NCBI RefSeq assembly: GCF_018691265.1 | Contig: NW_024881279.1 | Coordinates: 8,399,243 to 8,463,242, forward strand | From: Tyto alba | Taxonomy: Eukaryota > Chordata > Aves > Strigiformes > Tytonidae | Reading direction: 5' to 3' | Length of the DNA stretch: 64,000 nucleotides | Shown: one piece after another, positions 23,941-57,375 of the stretch | Position numbering within the stretch: position 1 is the first letter of the stretch | Layout: each line of letters opens with the position of its first letter | Notes under the pieces: generated by a model | What the model saw: the letters and a program-made list of their open reading frames with translations, nothing else | What the model was told of the DNA's origin: nothing | The model's database searches: none | Made by a program: the position numbers and the translations under genes

Positions 23941-26900
23941 CTGGAAACGCTTTTTAATGCAACAAAATAATGCAGTAACGCTACACTTCTATCCTTTAGC
24001 TTCCCTTACAATTAAAAAGTAATAAAAAGTGTCTGCAACACTTTCCTTGAAGTGTCTCCAGTCCCTGCAAGTGCATCTACAGCAATTAATTGTGCTTTAG
24101 ATCAATGGTAAGGAAGGACTTTGGAGTACTAAACCACTCTAGGAAAGAATAAATTGCAACTATGTCAAAAGTAATCTTAATGTACAAGTGTGAAAAATCT
24201 CTTAAATATATAGTAACCTTTTCCTTCAAACTTTAGCTGTATTTCCTTTCTGTAGAACAAATCACATGTGACTGGTAGGCATGGGAGACATCCCCCAGGT
24301 GAAACAAGACAACAGACTGGCACGGACACATGCAATCCTTTCACTGGGCTGAAAACGTGAATTAAACGGAGGGGGGCTGGGGAAAGCAACAGTACAGCCC
24401 ATAACGCTAGTCACTGGGCTGAGAAATGAGGCCTCAGAGAAATCCCCACACCCTCCTCTTTCCTCCATCCCTTCTGCATTTCTCACCAGCACAGGCGTTC
24501 TCCTACTGTGTCTGTGGGTGCGTGCAGCACCCGGGCATCCTGCCTAGCATCAGGGCCTCATGATGCAAGTACCTATTTGGTTGAAATTTTGTAGGTGGGC
24601 AAGGTAGGGGGCAAGAGGAACACTTGGTAGGGGAAGGGACTGATCCAGGTGTCCAGAGCAGGGCCCAGGATCCAGAATGATTTCTCACACTTATATGGCC
24701 ATGCAGTGCCCTAAAAAGCACTGTACTAAACCTAGGCTGAGTCCATATTCCCTGCTCCCACTTGCAATTTGGCTGGCCTGTGAGCTCAATCACAATTCTG
24801 GGGTCCAGGGACTTCTGCCTCCTGGCCCCATTTAGCTCAAAAGGACACTTGATTAACATTGACTTACAGAGGCTGCAAGAGTCCCTTCTCCCCAGCACTT
24901 GCATCCCAAATGGAAAGTTTATCTGTTCTGTGATGGCAAGAGACATCTGCCAAGGCAGAGATTCCCTGAATCTAAGTGACATTCAAGCAGAGTTCTCCTG
25001 AGACATGTCCCTCAGGCAGAGATTGCAGTCAGCTTCTAAAGATAGGTGCAATTTCCTGGGAGACCCGTCTTGCATGTAATGGGTAGTTTCCCATCCCTAA
25101 GAGCCATCTCTTTTACAGAAAACCACTTAAAGCAGTACAAAGACACACAAGACACATAGACATGTACTGAAAGATAGAAGCATAGCCTCGATTTACTGTG
25201 GGACTAGAAACAGCACATAACCTCCTCTTCTAGATTTCTCCACTTTTAAACCCCAAGATGCAGCTGTCTCCTCCTGCCAGCCCTCTGCTTTCTGGCAACT
25301 GGCAGGGTAGTAAAGGTCAAACGACAGAGCAAGTTGGAAGATATGCAAACAGTTAAGCCATCTTTTTGCTGAAGTCATGTTTGAATTCCTGCAAAATAAA
25401 TAAATAAATGGATAGATAGATAAATAAATAAATAAACGTTTAAAATACCAAAGCACAGAGGAAGTAATGTTATACAAAGATGCCCTCTGCCGGTCACGAG
25501 CCAAAGGAAAGCCATCCACCTGAGCTCTGCCAGTGATTTGCAACTTCCCTCCTTCCTTTTATAGATGAACCCCTAAAAATATTTCCTATGAAGGGAAATG
25601 TGGTGTAAAACTAAAATTTAGTGGATTTTCCCATGACAGCTGAAGTGCAGTAAACTACTAGCATGGGCAGTCCAGCCACCTGTTGTCTTTGTTTCAGATC
25701 TTACGATCCTTAGGTAAGTCAAATAGCTCCAGTTTAAATCCAACAGAAAAACAAAAGCATCAATAGAAATGTTCTGCCAGGTTGGCCAGCTGACCTGACT
25801 CCCTAGCTGCCTAGATGTAATATAAGGAAAGTGGTGAGCACGCAGGGCCAGGGAAAAAAGGGACACATCCACATTATTTGAGACTGACTTTGATGTAATG
25901 GTTAACTTTTGCAGGCATTTCAGACATAGTCCACAAGTCCCTGCAAGTTGAAAACAGCTCTTGCAGTAAATATTACGAGCTGAAAACTATCTGAGGCATT
26001 AAGCAGTTCAGAGCATGTTACTGTCTCTGTTTTAAATAGCAATGTTTTTGATTATAGCTATGACTTTAAACAATTTCTAAGAAGTATTTAGAGCTTGCTC
26101 AAATGATACAAATTGCAGATTTTAAATGTTAAGTCAGTCTATTAAACAATGCAGATTTATTGCATACACACATCAGTATCAGCTCAATTATTTCTTGTAT
26201 CAATTTAATTCCTGCTGGTGTAAATCCCTGATTTAATTTACTGACTGGGAATTAAATCAGCATGAACTGGTTTCAGTGCATCTGTGCTGGGTATTTGTGA
26301 TGATCAAACCAGACCATTTTAAAACAGTCATTGGATTAGAAAGCTCCACTGACAGAAACAAGCTCTTAGAGAGATGCAATATAATAATAATCTTGGACAC
26401 TAAAGAACATTATGTGCAGTGAGTGGGCAGCCCTCTCCTCCTTCATTCTTTTCCACTGAAATTGAACCCTGTCTGCAAAAACACTTCACAGGCAGGAAAG
26501 AGGTTTGTACATGACCTCATAGTGCTGGGACTCTAGGAGAATCAACAGGCTGTGACAATCGGGTTGTCTTTGGGACAGATGTGCAGGGGCTGTGTGCACT
26601 TGAAAACCCAACATTTCACATCCATGAGGGTACCAGGGTGCTGCTCTTTTTCCATCAAGTTTAGTGGAGTATTAACAGCGATATCAACAGAATCAGATGC
26701 TGGAGGTCCTTGTGCTAAAAGCCCCCGCATCACATACCCACTGGGGTCTGTGTCCCATGGCCCTCCTGCTACTGTTGGGGGCCACCACTCTCTCTGATCA
26801 GCTGGTGAATGTCTTTGGGATTTGTTTTTGTGCATGATATGCTCTGGTAAGCTCTAGATTTGCCTGGGAATGGCACAGAGGCTGTGTTCTAACTCTCGAC

Positions 26901-27153
26901 TACAACCACGGTTGGGATCATATGGGCTTTCCAGAATAGCTAAGGGCTCCCACATAGAAATGGTGCTGGCTGTATGTAGACCTGCTCCTTTTCCAATATG
27001 AGGGGCTTGCTGAAGCTGGACCTACAGGTCTTCCCCACTTTGTGCTTCCCAGGAAGCTGCCTGTTTTACTGGAAGAGCTGGAAAAAGCTCAGATCTCTCT
27101 CTTCAGCATTTCATACACCTGGTATATACCTAGCTTCCTCACACCAGGCAAGG
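23941..27153. other. ATOX1 downstream region; 3' untranslated end not resolved
   Basis: AT-richer DNA beyond the ATOX1 stop codon. In mammals the ATOX1 3' untranslated region continues in a separate last exon, and a possible donor (CTG/GTGTGAG, minus strand) lies just past the stop. Candidate minus-strand polyadenylation signals include AATAAA at 26156-26161 and ATTAAA at 23952-23957, but I cannot choose between them. No coding exon of another gene was recognised. Confidence 0.45.
25389..25438 (+). repeat. AAAT/GATA tetranucleotide microsatellite
   Basis: A compound run of AAAT and GATA repeat units, ending in (AAAT) copies. Non-coding, downstream of the ATOX1 stop. Likely length-polymorphic. 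Confidence 0.85.
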
Positions 27154-27287
27154 CTACTGAGCTGACTTCTCCCCAAGGTAGGAAGCATTCTTTCCAGTCT
27201 TCCTTAGGGTTTCCAGTAGGGTGTCAACATTGTGCTCAGAGTCGATGCATACTTTCTTGTTGGGCAGGTCAATATCAAACTGGACAC
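27154..27287 (-). CDS. ATOX1: ATOX1 coding exon 3 (C-terminal half and stop)
   Basis: 134 bases including the TAG stop at 27154-27156. It completes Gly28 and encodes VQFDIDLPNKKVCIDSEH, NVDTLLETLRKTGKNASYLG and EKSAQ. Acceptor CTTGTAG. Lys60 is retained. Confidence 0.95.
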
Positions 27288-29833
27288 CTACAAGGAAAGG
27301 AAAAAAAATTTGCACAGCTAGAAGCAGCCAAGCAGTGTGAGCACAGGGAAAGCTCACCTTCACACATTTGTGCTCCCAAGGCCATCAGTCAAATGCACGT
27401 GTGCTTCCTGCCAGCAACCCCTGATACCACCACCAGCCAGCAAAACTAAACTGGTGTCCTGCCACCAATGGTGCGAAGGAAGCCAGATGTATAGATCTGC
27501 ATCAGGCACCACAGATTCTCAACTGCTTTAATCTGCTCACCCCACCTTGGATCAACACAGTCACTCATGCAATAACCGGAATGAGCTGAGTTAAAACCAA
27601 TCACTATAATCTCCAAGCAGCTGAGCCTGTGCTGTGGATAGGCACTAACAAGGGAGTTAATGTAGGGGTCAGGACAGGTTTCCTCAGTGGCGGTACCAGC
27701 TAACAGCTGTAAATAGGAGGGAGAGAAAAGACACCTTCCCATGTGGATCTCCCAGTGGCTCATAAGGGTGCGCCACTCTCAGCCCAGTGAAAGGAACTGG
27801 ACATGAAGTCTCTATCCAACCACGTATTTTCACAAAACTTGTAGGTAAGTATCAGCTTTGAGAGCACAGCCACATTAACACAAGGGTGATATTGGCCAGC
27901 ATGTTGAAGAGTGGTGGAGGTGCTGACAATCACACACAGAGGAAGTGGGGTTGCTACAGCCTGGTAATGGGGTCTGGAAGAAGTTGCAAGGCCTTCTCCT
28001 TGGTGACTGAAAGCTGTTTTCACTTGGTGAGGACAGGGGAGCAGGATGACAGGTCCTCACAACTGGTGAGTGCGGGTCAGATCCTTCTCTCTTGGTAACC
28101 CCAGCACAAAGGAGGCTTGGGTTATGATTTTCCAGGTGGTATTAGAAACAGGCTGTGCAGGCAACCACCAAACGCTCTGCTCAGCAGCTCTTCACTGTGA
28201 CGGCTCTGCACATGGATACCGATGACACATCTAAGGAAGCACCACAGATACCCTGGGCCTCCTTGGGAACAGAGCCTGGCAGGACATCACTTCCTTCTGG
28301 CAGCCTGAACAGGGGTCTACCAGTGTGGTTCCCAGAGAGTTCAGGATGAGGCCCTGGTGATTCAGAGCCACCTGCAGCCACAGCAGCTCCTCTCTCCCTT
28401 GACATTTCTCCATGTCATGAACAATCAGCAACTTGTTACTGACTAAGCAGCAGGCCCAGAGCAGGGAGAAGAGGTTTCCAACTAGACACTTTCAGCTTTT
28501 ACCCACACTTGCAAAATGGAGGATCCCAGGGCACTGACAGGGTGCCCCGGAGCTGGCGTGGCTCTGGTGAGCTGGCTGTCACACACCCAGCACTGACTCA
28601 CCTCCCAGCCTGTGCAGGACACGGGTGACCGCATTGGAGCAGCCTTCGCAGGTCATGTCCACAAAGAACTCGTGTTTCTGAAAGGAGGCAGATGAGGGGT
28701 CAGGGAGGCCGCAGCCATCAACATACTGTGAGCACTCCTCCTCCACACTTGCCTTTTTCCTTGGGGAGGTGGGCTCAAATCCTCCCCAACCAAAAGGTCC
28801 ACACATGCCACCAAGGGATCCTGAGCAAAATTGAGAGCTCTTGGTAGTCCTCCCTATGGCGTCTTTGTGCTGTCCCTCACAGCATAACCCTGGGGGTCTC
28901 TGGAGTCTGTCTTGCCCCCACTCAGAGCAGGGCCACCTTCGGGGTCAGTGCAGGTTGCCATCTCAGTGGGCCTCTGCTGGACTCCCTCCATTTGCCCTGG
29001 GGAGCCCAGGAGAAGCAAGTCACCTGCCTCCGGCTACCCACTGTCCTGACTTAACGTCTGCAAGGTTTTTGGCGCTTGCCCATCCTATTCTTCTTGTGTC
29101 TACAAGGCCTCTGGTCCCCAACATAATAAACTCCTAAAAGTATCAACAAACCTGAAATTTAAGGAATGTTAGTGCTGTTTTTTCATCCCTTCACCCAGAC
29201 CCCAGTGTTACCTTCACTAGCTGTGAGAGATACTGGGTCAACATAAATGTGCTTGCCTGTAATACTAATCATCACATTCAACCCCTCGCACCAGACGGAT
29301 CCTAATTTCCTTTTCTCGCACACGCTTTTTACTTTCCTTAAAAAATAAGAGTAAAGCTGTTTTTTTATTTTTTTCTTGCAACCCATTCTTCTTTCTATTC
29401 AAACCCACCCTTTGCCCCCCCCCCCCTCCCCCCCCCCCCCCCCCCCCCCCCGCAACTAAGAGGCTAAAACCCTCACGGGCACCATTCACCCGAGAAAGGA
29501 TTTCAGGAACGGTCGTTCCCATTAGGCTTTTCCAGTGTAATTAGCACTTTCTCGGTTTTATTTTACAAATGCCCTGCGTGCTCTGGGGGCCGGTGTGCGA
29601 GAAAGACGGATGGGGACGGGGCAGGGGGGGTCCCAGTGCAGAGAACCCAAGCCCCGGTGGCTGGATGTCTCGGGGGGGGGGAGGGTTGTGCTCCTCCCGG
29701 TACCGGGCAGCGCCCGCCCTGCTCCACTGTCTCCGCCACCCCCGGCCCCACAGAGACCCCCCCGGCCCCACAGAGGCCCCCCCGGCCCGCGGCGATGGGC
29801 CGCCCCCCCCCCGGGCCCGGCACCCACCGGCAT
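27154..29833 (-). CDS. ATOX1: ATOX1 copper chaperone
   Basis: Small cytosolic copper(I) chaperone (HAH1) that hands copper to the metal-binding domains of ATP7A and ATP7B at the trans-Golgi. Three coding exons, 29828-29833, 28602-28677 and 27154-27287, join in frame to 71 residues (human 68). A single heavy-metal-associated fold covers the whole protein. The copper site is MTCEGC at residues 10-15, with Cys12 and Cys15. Lys60, which helps neutralise the bound-copper site, sits in RKTGK (56-60). The start ATG lies in a CCGCC-ATG context inside a CpG island, and exon 1 codes only Met-Pro, as in mammals. The C-terminus continues Glu-Lys-Ser-Ala-Gln, three residues past the mammalian length. It is divergent from G3BP1, with about 3 kb between starts. 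Confidence 0.97.
27288..28601 (-). other. ATOX1: ATOX1 intron 2
   Basis: 1.3-kb intron with a phase-1 border. No hidden exon or RNA gene was recognised. Confidence 0.9.
28602..28677 (-). CDS. ATOX1: ATOX1 coding exon 2 (copper-binding loop)
   Basis: 76 bases, residues 3-27 plus the first base of Gly28. It encodes KHEFFVDMTCEGC followed by SNAVTRVLHRLG. Acceptor CTTTCAG, donor GTGAGT. Contains both copper-ligand cysteines. Confidence 0.96.
29415..29451. repeat. Poly(C) tract C12-T-C24
   Basis: Thirty-six C with a single T on the plus strand, hence poly(G) in the ATOX1 pre-mRNA direction. Lengths of such tracts are prone to sequencing error. Confidence 0.85.
29741..29790. repeat. 20-bp tandem repeat, about 2.5 copies
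   Basis: The unit CCCGGCCCCACAGAGACCCC occurs at 29741-29760, again at 29761-29780 with one substitution, and a partial third copy starts at 29781. On the ATOX1 sense strand it supplies repeated runs of three to seven G within about 130 bases of the start codon. Confidence 0.9.
29828..29833 (-). CDS. ATOX1: ATOX1 coding exon 1 (Met-Pro)
   Basis: ATG CCG followed at once by the donor GTGGGT. The exon continues upstream into an untranslated CpG-rich leader of undetermined length. This two-codon start exon is conserved in mammals. It was chosen because exon 2 begins with Lys-His-Glu-Phe-Phe, directly continuing the family N-terminus. Confidence 0.88.
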
Positions 29834-30250
29834 GGCGGAGCGCGGTGGCGGCTCCCGGCTCTCAGCGCGGCGCGGAGGAAGGGGCGGGCCGCGCCGGGCT
29901 CCCGAGGGCCGAGGCCGGTCCCGCGCAGCCCCGGCCCCGCCGGGAGCCGGGCTCGTCCCCTCCCGAGCACCGCGGGAAACGACGGGGCGGGCAGCACATT
30001 GGCCCGGCTCGGTAACCTCGCACGGGTGGAACCGTGCCGGCCGCCATCATCTCTAACCCCGCAGCTTCCGCCCAAGTCGGGGTTTCTGGAGGTTTTGCAA
30101 AGTCACCCGTGGGCGGGGGACTGGGAATCGACTGCGGAGCAGCCCCGGGAGGGTGGCGAGGTCGGAGGCAGCTGCCCCGAGCGCGTTTCAGCCCACCGGG
30201 AGCTGGGGGCTGGTGGCTTTGGTTTGCGCTGACACGAGCTGGGTTAGGCT

Positions 30251-32099
30251 GCGGGATGCAGGCGTTCAGACACGCTTTGGCCTGTCCTTAACACTGACCA
30301 GATTGCTTCTAGTAGCCTTTTGGGGATGGTGGTTTAATTCTTAGGAATATTTGTTGCTGAAATGCAGCCCCATGGTTATGTTCCTCTTCTAATTTTTTTG
30401 ATACTGCCACTGCTCTTGAGGAGATGCACGGGGGCTGTGGCCGAACCGATGGTGCTGTGCAGGCTAGGATAAAGCCCAAGGTGGGCGTAAGGCTGAGGCC
30501 ATCAGAAGGCATGAGCTGCCAGAAAGGGTTAAGGAGAAAATGGTGGAGAAAGTTTTTTCTGGGTGTGGATCCCAAATGAGGTGTCAGCACCCTGCCTGGT
30601 GCTCTGCCCACCTGCTTTACAGGCCAGGGATCCCCACGGAGACAAAAGCGGCTGCGGGAGGAAGGTGGGAAGAGTTGTAAAGACTGGGCAGGAGGCATGA
30701 GGGTTGGCTGGGCTGCCTCAGAAAGCTTGTTTCTCTCTGCCTTTTGAGGTTTTGAGATTTATTGGTTTAAGAGAGCTCTGGTAGACTGGGTTATTGGATG
30801 AGGGAAGTTTGGGAGCTGTCTCTGCTTCAGAGTAGGTTGAGAGAAAGGATGCTGGTCCCTGAAGATGTTTGTGTGTCTGCTGTGTGGCCGTTCGTTGTTT
30901 GGGTTTTGTTTGTTTGTTTTCCCCCTGGCTGTTTCTTAAAAACCTAGGTGGAGGAGGCTGTGGAGGGGGCTGGGAGCAGCTGGGGCACTTTGGCAGGCTG
31001 TGGGTAACCAGGAAAGGAGAGTGCAGTACGTCAGCACTGAGAAGAGCTGGCAGAGCTGCATGAGGGGCGACACTTCCTGGCTGCATGCTGGGCTTTGGTG
31101 TCTTCCTGTTAAGCAGCCGTAGCAGGAAAAATAATGGGGGTGTTTCTGATTATTTGCTACCACATCAGCTGGAGCTGTGTCCTGGGGTGTTGGCTGGCCT
31201 TGGCTAACCCTTCCCCTCACCCTGAGTTGATGCTGAACACACCGAGCTGATGTGAATGTCTTTCTTACCAAGCTTCTGTTACACGGGGAGAATGAGGGCA
31301 TTTATTTTAATGTGCATAGGACCCTGTTGTTATACCGACCTTCTTATAAAAGAGGAATTACCTGTCCCTCTATTGCTCTGGGGGGAGATGTCAAGGATCC
31401 CCCCTGACAGAATTTATTTTGGATGGCTGTTGTGCTGGGTCACTGCTCTCGTATTAAAGTTGGTAAAAGACTGTGCTTCTGATTTATGAACTGGTAGATT
31501 GCAATGTGCTTAGTCTATAAATAGCCAGGGTGTGTGTGGGGAAGGATATTAATGCTGAGCATGGCCCCATGCCAGTCCACTGACTGTATCTCTAGCTGCA
31601 AGGCATAGCAGGGAGGGTTTTAGGCAGCGTTTAGGTGGTGGGAAAGAAGTCACTTTTATACAGTGAAATGTATCTCTTGACTGCTTCATGTCATAGGTAC
31701 GTTTGGGATGGGATGTGACACAAATGGAAAGATATGGCTGTGTGGGAGCTGGCTGGCTCAGGCTGACTGCTTCCTCACCCTCCTTCTCCCCTCCGGCTCC
31801 CTGGACCAGCACCTGCTGGGGAGGAAGGATCTGTGAACTTTTGAGGCCTTCCTCCTCCTTTGATGGACTACTCAGGCCTTGCCGGCTGGGTTAGAAAATG
31901 ACCTCGCTTGGCTTGACTTTCCCTCTGGGGCAGATGATCCATCCGTCTGCTTTGCCCAGTTGTGAAGGAAAAGCAGCTTGGAGATGGCGACCGCCGCCTT
32001 CTGCCTTGTGTGAGTGGCTAGGCCTGCGGCTGGTGGAGGTGGCCTCGGCTGCAGTGCTGCTCCGGGACCCCTTTTTATCCCACCCCCACTGGTGACTCC
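30251..32099. other. Intergenic DNA between the ATOX1 and G3BP1 CpG islands
   Basis: No coding exon was recognised. Open frames here are short and unrelated to known families. The region sits between two divergent promoters and could host shared regulatory elements, but I see no decisive motif. Confidence 0.6.
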
Positions 32100-32423
32100 T
32101 CTCAGGTGAGTGGGTCAGCTGTGCTGGGACCGTGGGCGCCTCAGACCGGGGGAGGTGCAGCCACGGCGGGGGCGAGGCCACGGGCTGCTCACGGTTTTGG
32201 GGCTGCGCCAGGGCCCCGCCGCACAGCGCCATCGCCTCCCTTTTTTCCTCCTTCCTCATTCCTCCTCCTCTTTCTCTTTCTACTTCGGCGCCATCTTGGG
32301 CGCCGTCCCCCTCCCCCCAGCAGGGGGTGGTGCTGGGCGCGAACACCGCCCCTCGTGGCGGTCTGCCTGTCTCTTTAAGAACGCCGGAGGTCGCCTGTCC
32401 GTCAGGGCGCGCCACGCGCTGTC

Positions 32424-32836
32424 ATTGGCCGTTGCGCTGGTGCCGCACAGAAGGGACCGCCCCGATCTATAACGGGGTTTACCAGCAACTTCTCAAGGGC
32501 GCTGCTCTGCGGCTCAACCATACTATGGCGTCAGGCCTGCCCCGGCCTGCGTGCCTGGTAGCGCGGCTAGCGTCGTCCTATTGGCTAAGGGGGAAATCTA
32601 TCGGGTCTCGTCCCACCCCCGCAGCGCGACCGCCGCCGCCGATTGGTTCTGCTAGGTGGCGGTCACTCTTACCGCCCCGCGGAGCCAGGCTGCGTGATTG
32701 GTAGACTGAGATGCCTCTCGGGTCTCCGCCCGCCTCTTTCCCCCCTGTGAGCCAGTTAGCATCCGAGTGAACGCGACCGCCGTCATGTGATTGGTTGATC
32801 CGCCTGCCGTCGGGGTAGGCTGCGCGCCGGATATAT
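32424..32836 (+). promoter_or_regulatory. G3BP1: G3BP1 core promoter: CCAAT-box array and TATA-like box
   Basis: Five ATTGG cores spaced 156, 62, 55 and 93 bases apart. Those at 32642, 32697 and 32790 sit in the full GATTGG context preferred by NF-Y. ATATAT at 32831-32836 lies about 25-30 bases before the inferred start site near 32860. Binding is inferred from motifs. Confidence 0.65.
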
Positions 32837-32859
32837 CTAGCCGGCGGCAGAGCACGCCG

Positions 32860-32938
32860 TTGCGTGAGGTGTTTCTCGTCCGCCGGGCAGGCCTGTGGAG
32901 AAGCGACGCCTCCCGCTCCCGTCCCGCTCCGCCCGCAG
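32860..32938 (+). other. G3BP1: G3BP1 non-coding exon 1 (start approximate)
   Basis: A GC-rich leader starting near GTTGCGTGAGG and ending CCCGCAG before the donor GTGAGG at 32939. It contains no in-frame start joined to exon 2. The human gene likewise has a non-coding first exon in a CpG island. The 5' end is inferred from the TATA-like box and has no transcript support here. Confidence 0.7.
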
Positions 32939-55012
<22,074 letters not shown>

Positions 55013-55859
55013 ATGCATCACGGAAGTTGACATGGTGGCGCAAACCCTTTTTCCTGCAGATTTGTGAATTTCAGCCTTGGGTATCTTGGAATGTGGCCCT
55101 AGCCTGTTATAGACTGCTACGTTTGATACTATTTTGGCCCCTTTTTGTTTGTGTTATGGTTTTGTGATTATTTTTTTTTCTAGTCCTTGTCCCAGATTCC
55201 AGCTTTGTGGAACAACGTTTTAGGAAAAGTGGATTTTAAAAAGAAAAGAACTGAATTTTCTTGTTCACCTCAAACTTACGGACTGGATTTTTTTGGTACC
55301 AGTGGTTTCTCCTAAAGGAATGTCTCTACTTTTTTTCTTTTTCTTTTTTCTCCCCCCTTTCTACTGAATTTGGGTGCGTTTCAGTCAGTGGAATAATATT
55401 TCACGTGCATGCGTTCAAGAGCCTGTAGGAAAACATAGTACTTGTCAAGTATTTCAAGGGCAGAAAAACAAAACTATTGATTTATTTTTGAGGGTCATAT
55501 GAACAGCCTCTGGTCTGGAGATATTGCCACTTGAAAAATTGACATTCACCTTTCTCTTTGTGGCGCTGTAAAAGTGGAATAATGGGTATCTGTAAAATCT
55601 TTTTTCTTTTGATACGTGATCACGGAAAGGAATTCGAACTACTGTTTTACCACTTTAAAATTTTGGATTGTGGGATAGGTTTTAAATGTCTAGAACTTGA
55701 CTCTTAAAACACTTTTCCTGAACTTGTGAAATTTTTTATTGAAATAGGGAGTTTTTTTCATGTTTAGTTTGTATTTGTATAAAAAAAAAAAAGCAAAATT
55801 GTTGTGCCTTCTATTTATCTCTCATTCCAGTCTTGGCAAATTGTTTAAAAAAAAAAAAA

Positions 55860-55865
55860 AATAAA
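55860..55865 (+). terminator. G3BP1: Candidate proximal polyadenylation signal AATAAA
   Basis: AATAAA 0.85 kb past the stop, immediately after an A-rich tract. The preceding A run means oligo-dT internal priming could confuse mapping here. Confidence 0.5.
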
Positions 55866-57369
55866 AAAGGTCTAGATTTGCTTTATCAAGTTAAGAGTAT
55901 GTTGGAGTTCTTCAAGGGGAAGTCGTTCTTCCTTGAGTCACTAGGATTACCAGGAAGAGGTGGTTGTAGCTGAATTTTTTAATACCTTCTGTTCATCAGT
56001 TTGGCTGCAGTTAAATAATTGAAAACAAGTACTTTTTGGATGCAAAATTCAATAAGCTTGATTTGAGGCTGGGCAAGCGCCATTACAAATGTTGCAAAAG
56101 TACAACTAAAGCAGAAATGCCTCTGTCACATCCTTTACAGTTTGAACTGCTGTATGTAATAGAGTTATTTTTGCAGTTTAGGCATTAATTTCATCCCCTG
56201 CTTCTGCCAGACCTGAAGTGAATGGATGGCATTTTTGTCAGAAGTACAGAAGGTGCCTGCCTGTCCTGGTGTTAAGATGTTGAATGTTCTCTACTGCTTC
56301 TGAAGATGAAACTGAAAGTAAAATATAAAACTGGGTAATTTCAGTCAAAGAGATCTTGTAAGATTGTACTGCAGAAAGCAGTATTATTTCTGTAATGTGT
56401 GGTGTTAAACATCTGGATGAAAACAGCAGTTTTGAGTCTACACCAGACCTTCAGAGCTCCTGGTAATACAAAGAGCGGCTTTAGTAAGCTTGCTTCTCTG
56501 TATCAGGGTTCCTTGGTTCCATGTTTCTTGATTTATTAATACATTCGATGTGCATATGCAATATCTCTCTTGACCTTTTCTTGCTTTAAAGCTAGAGCAA
56601 AGCTGCCCTTGCCCAAAGGGCAGATAGGTATTACCTGTTCTAGAACAGTAATTTTTTGCCTTTTACTTGCCAAACAGTGTTTGAGCCTGGCTGTACTAAA
56701 TATCAGTAGAGTTTGGGTTTCTGTTTTATTTTATCTTCATCTTCAGAGTTGTTACACTATTTGTCCCTTCCCTCCTTACGAATGTTTCTCAGATTGACTT
56801 GCTTACAATCTATTCCTGAAGGATTAAGTATCTTAATGAACTGGAGGAGTAAATTGTGATGGCAGTAACTGTGGTATGCTCTCACAGCCAGCATAGTGGC
56901 AATACATACTGCTTCCTCTTGTGGTGGTTACTGGTATTTAAAAAAAAAAAAAAGCTTTCTACGTTTTTCATATCGGGGATGACTGAAGTAAAGGTATGCA
57001 ATGGTAGTCTTTCACTGAACTCTGTCCTTTTTGTTCATGATTTTTTTCTCATATGTTGGGTTCCTACTGTTCTTGATGTTAAACCTAAGACTACAGTAAT
57101 AGGTTGCACTTCAGATTTATCAAAGTGCTATTTATTAATAGAAGCTTTTATAGCTCTTAACCAAATCTACAAAAGCATCTGTAATCCTGAAACACCATTT
57201 CTGTAGTGGGAGTGGACAGTTTTGACTTTGTCTTGCTTGAGAAAGAGCTGAGGAATGTCAGTGAAAAATTTGAAAGCCTGTAAGGTAAAGTGTATGCTTG
57301 TTTTCATATGAATGGTACTCTCAGTATGTTGACCCAGAAAGTGATGTTCTTGTCCAAGATGACAGGCAA

Positions 57370-57375
57370 AATAAA
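57370..57375 (+). terminator. G3BP1: Candidate intermediate polyadenylation signal AATAAA
   Basis: AATAAA in an AT-rich context with T-rich sequence about 20-40 bases downstream. Use is unproven. Confidence 0.4.

Larger units (their letters stand above)
28678..29827 (-). other. ATOX1: ATOX1 intron 1
   Basis: 1.15-kb intron in phase 0. Its 5' end (high coordinates) is inside the CpG island and holds a 20-bp tandem repeat at 29741-29790. Further in is a long poly(C) tract at 29415-29451, which is G-rich on the transcribed-sense minus strand. Confidence 0.85.
29550..30250. promoter_or_regulatory. CpG island with ATOX1 promoter
   Basis: Dense CpG dinucleotides and GC-boxes surround the ATOX1 start codon. 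The transcription start should lie within a few hundred bases above 29833. No TATA box was seen. The many long open frames here are a consequence of base composition. Boundaries are by eye. Confidence 0.75.

Noticed and set aside
29563..30232. Several long Pro/Arg/Gly-rich open frames on both strands
   Set aside because: They lie in the ATOX1 CpG island, where stop codons are rare; only the Met-Pro start exon is real.
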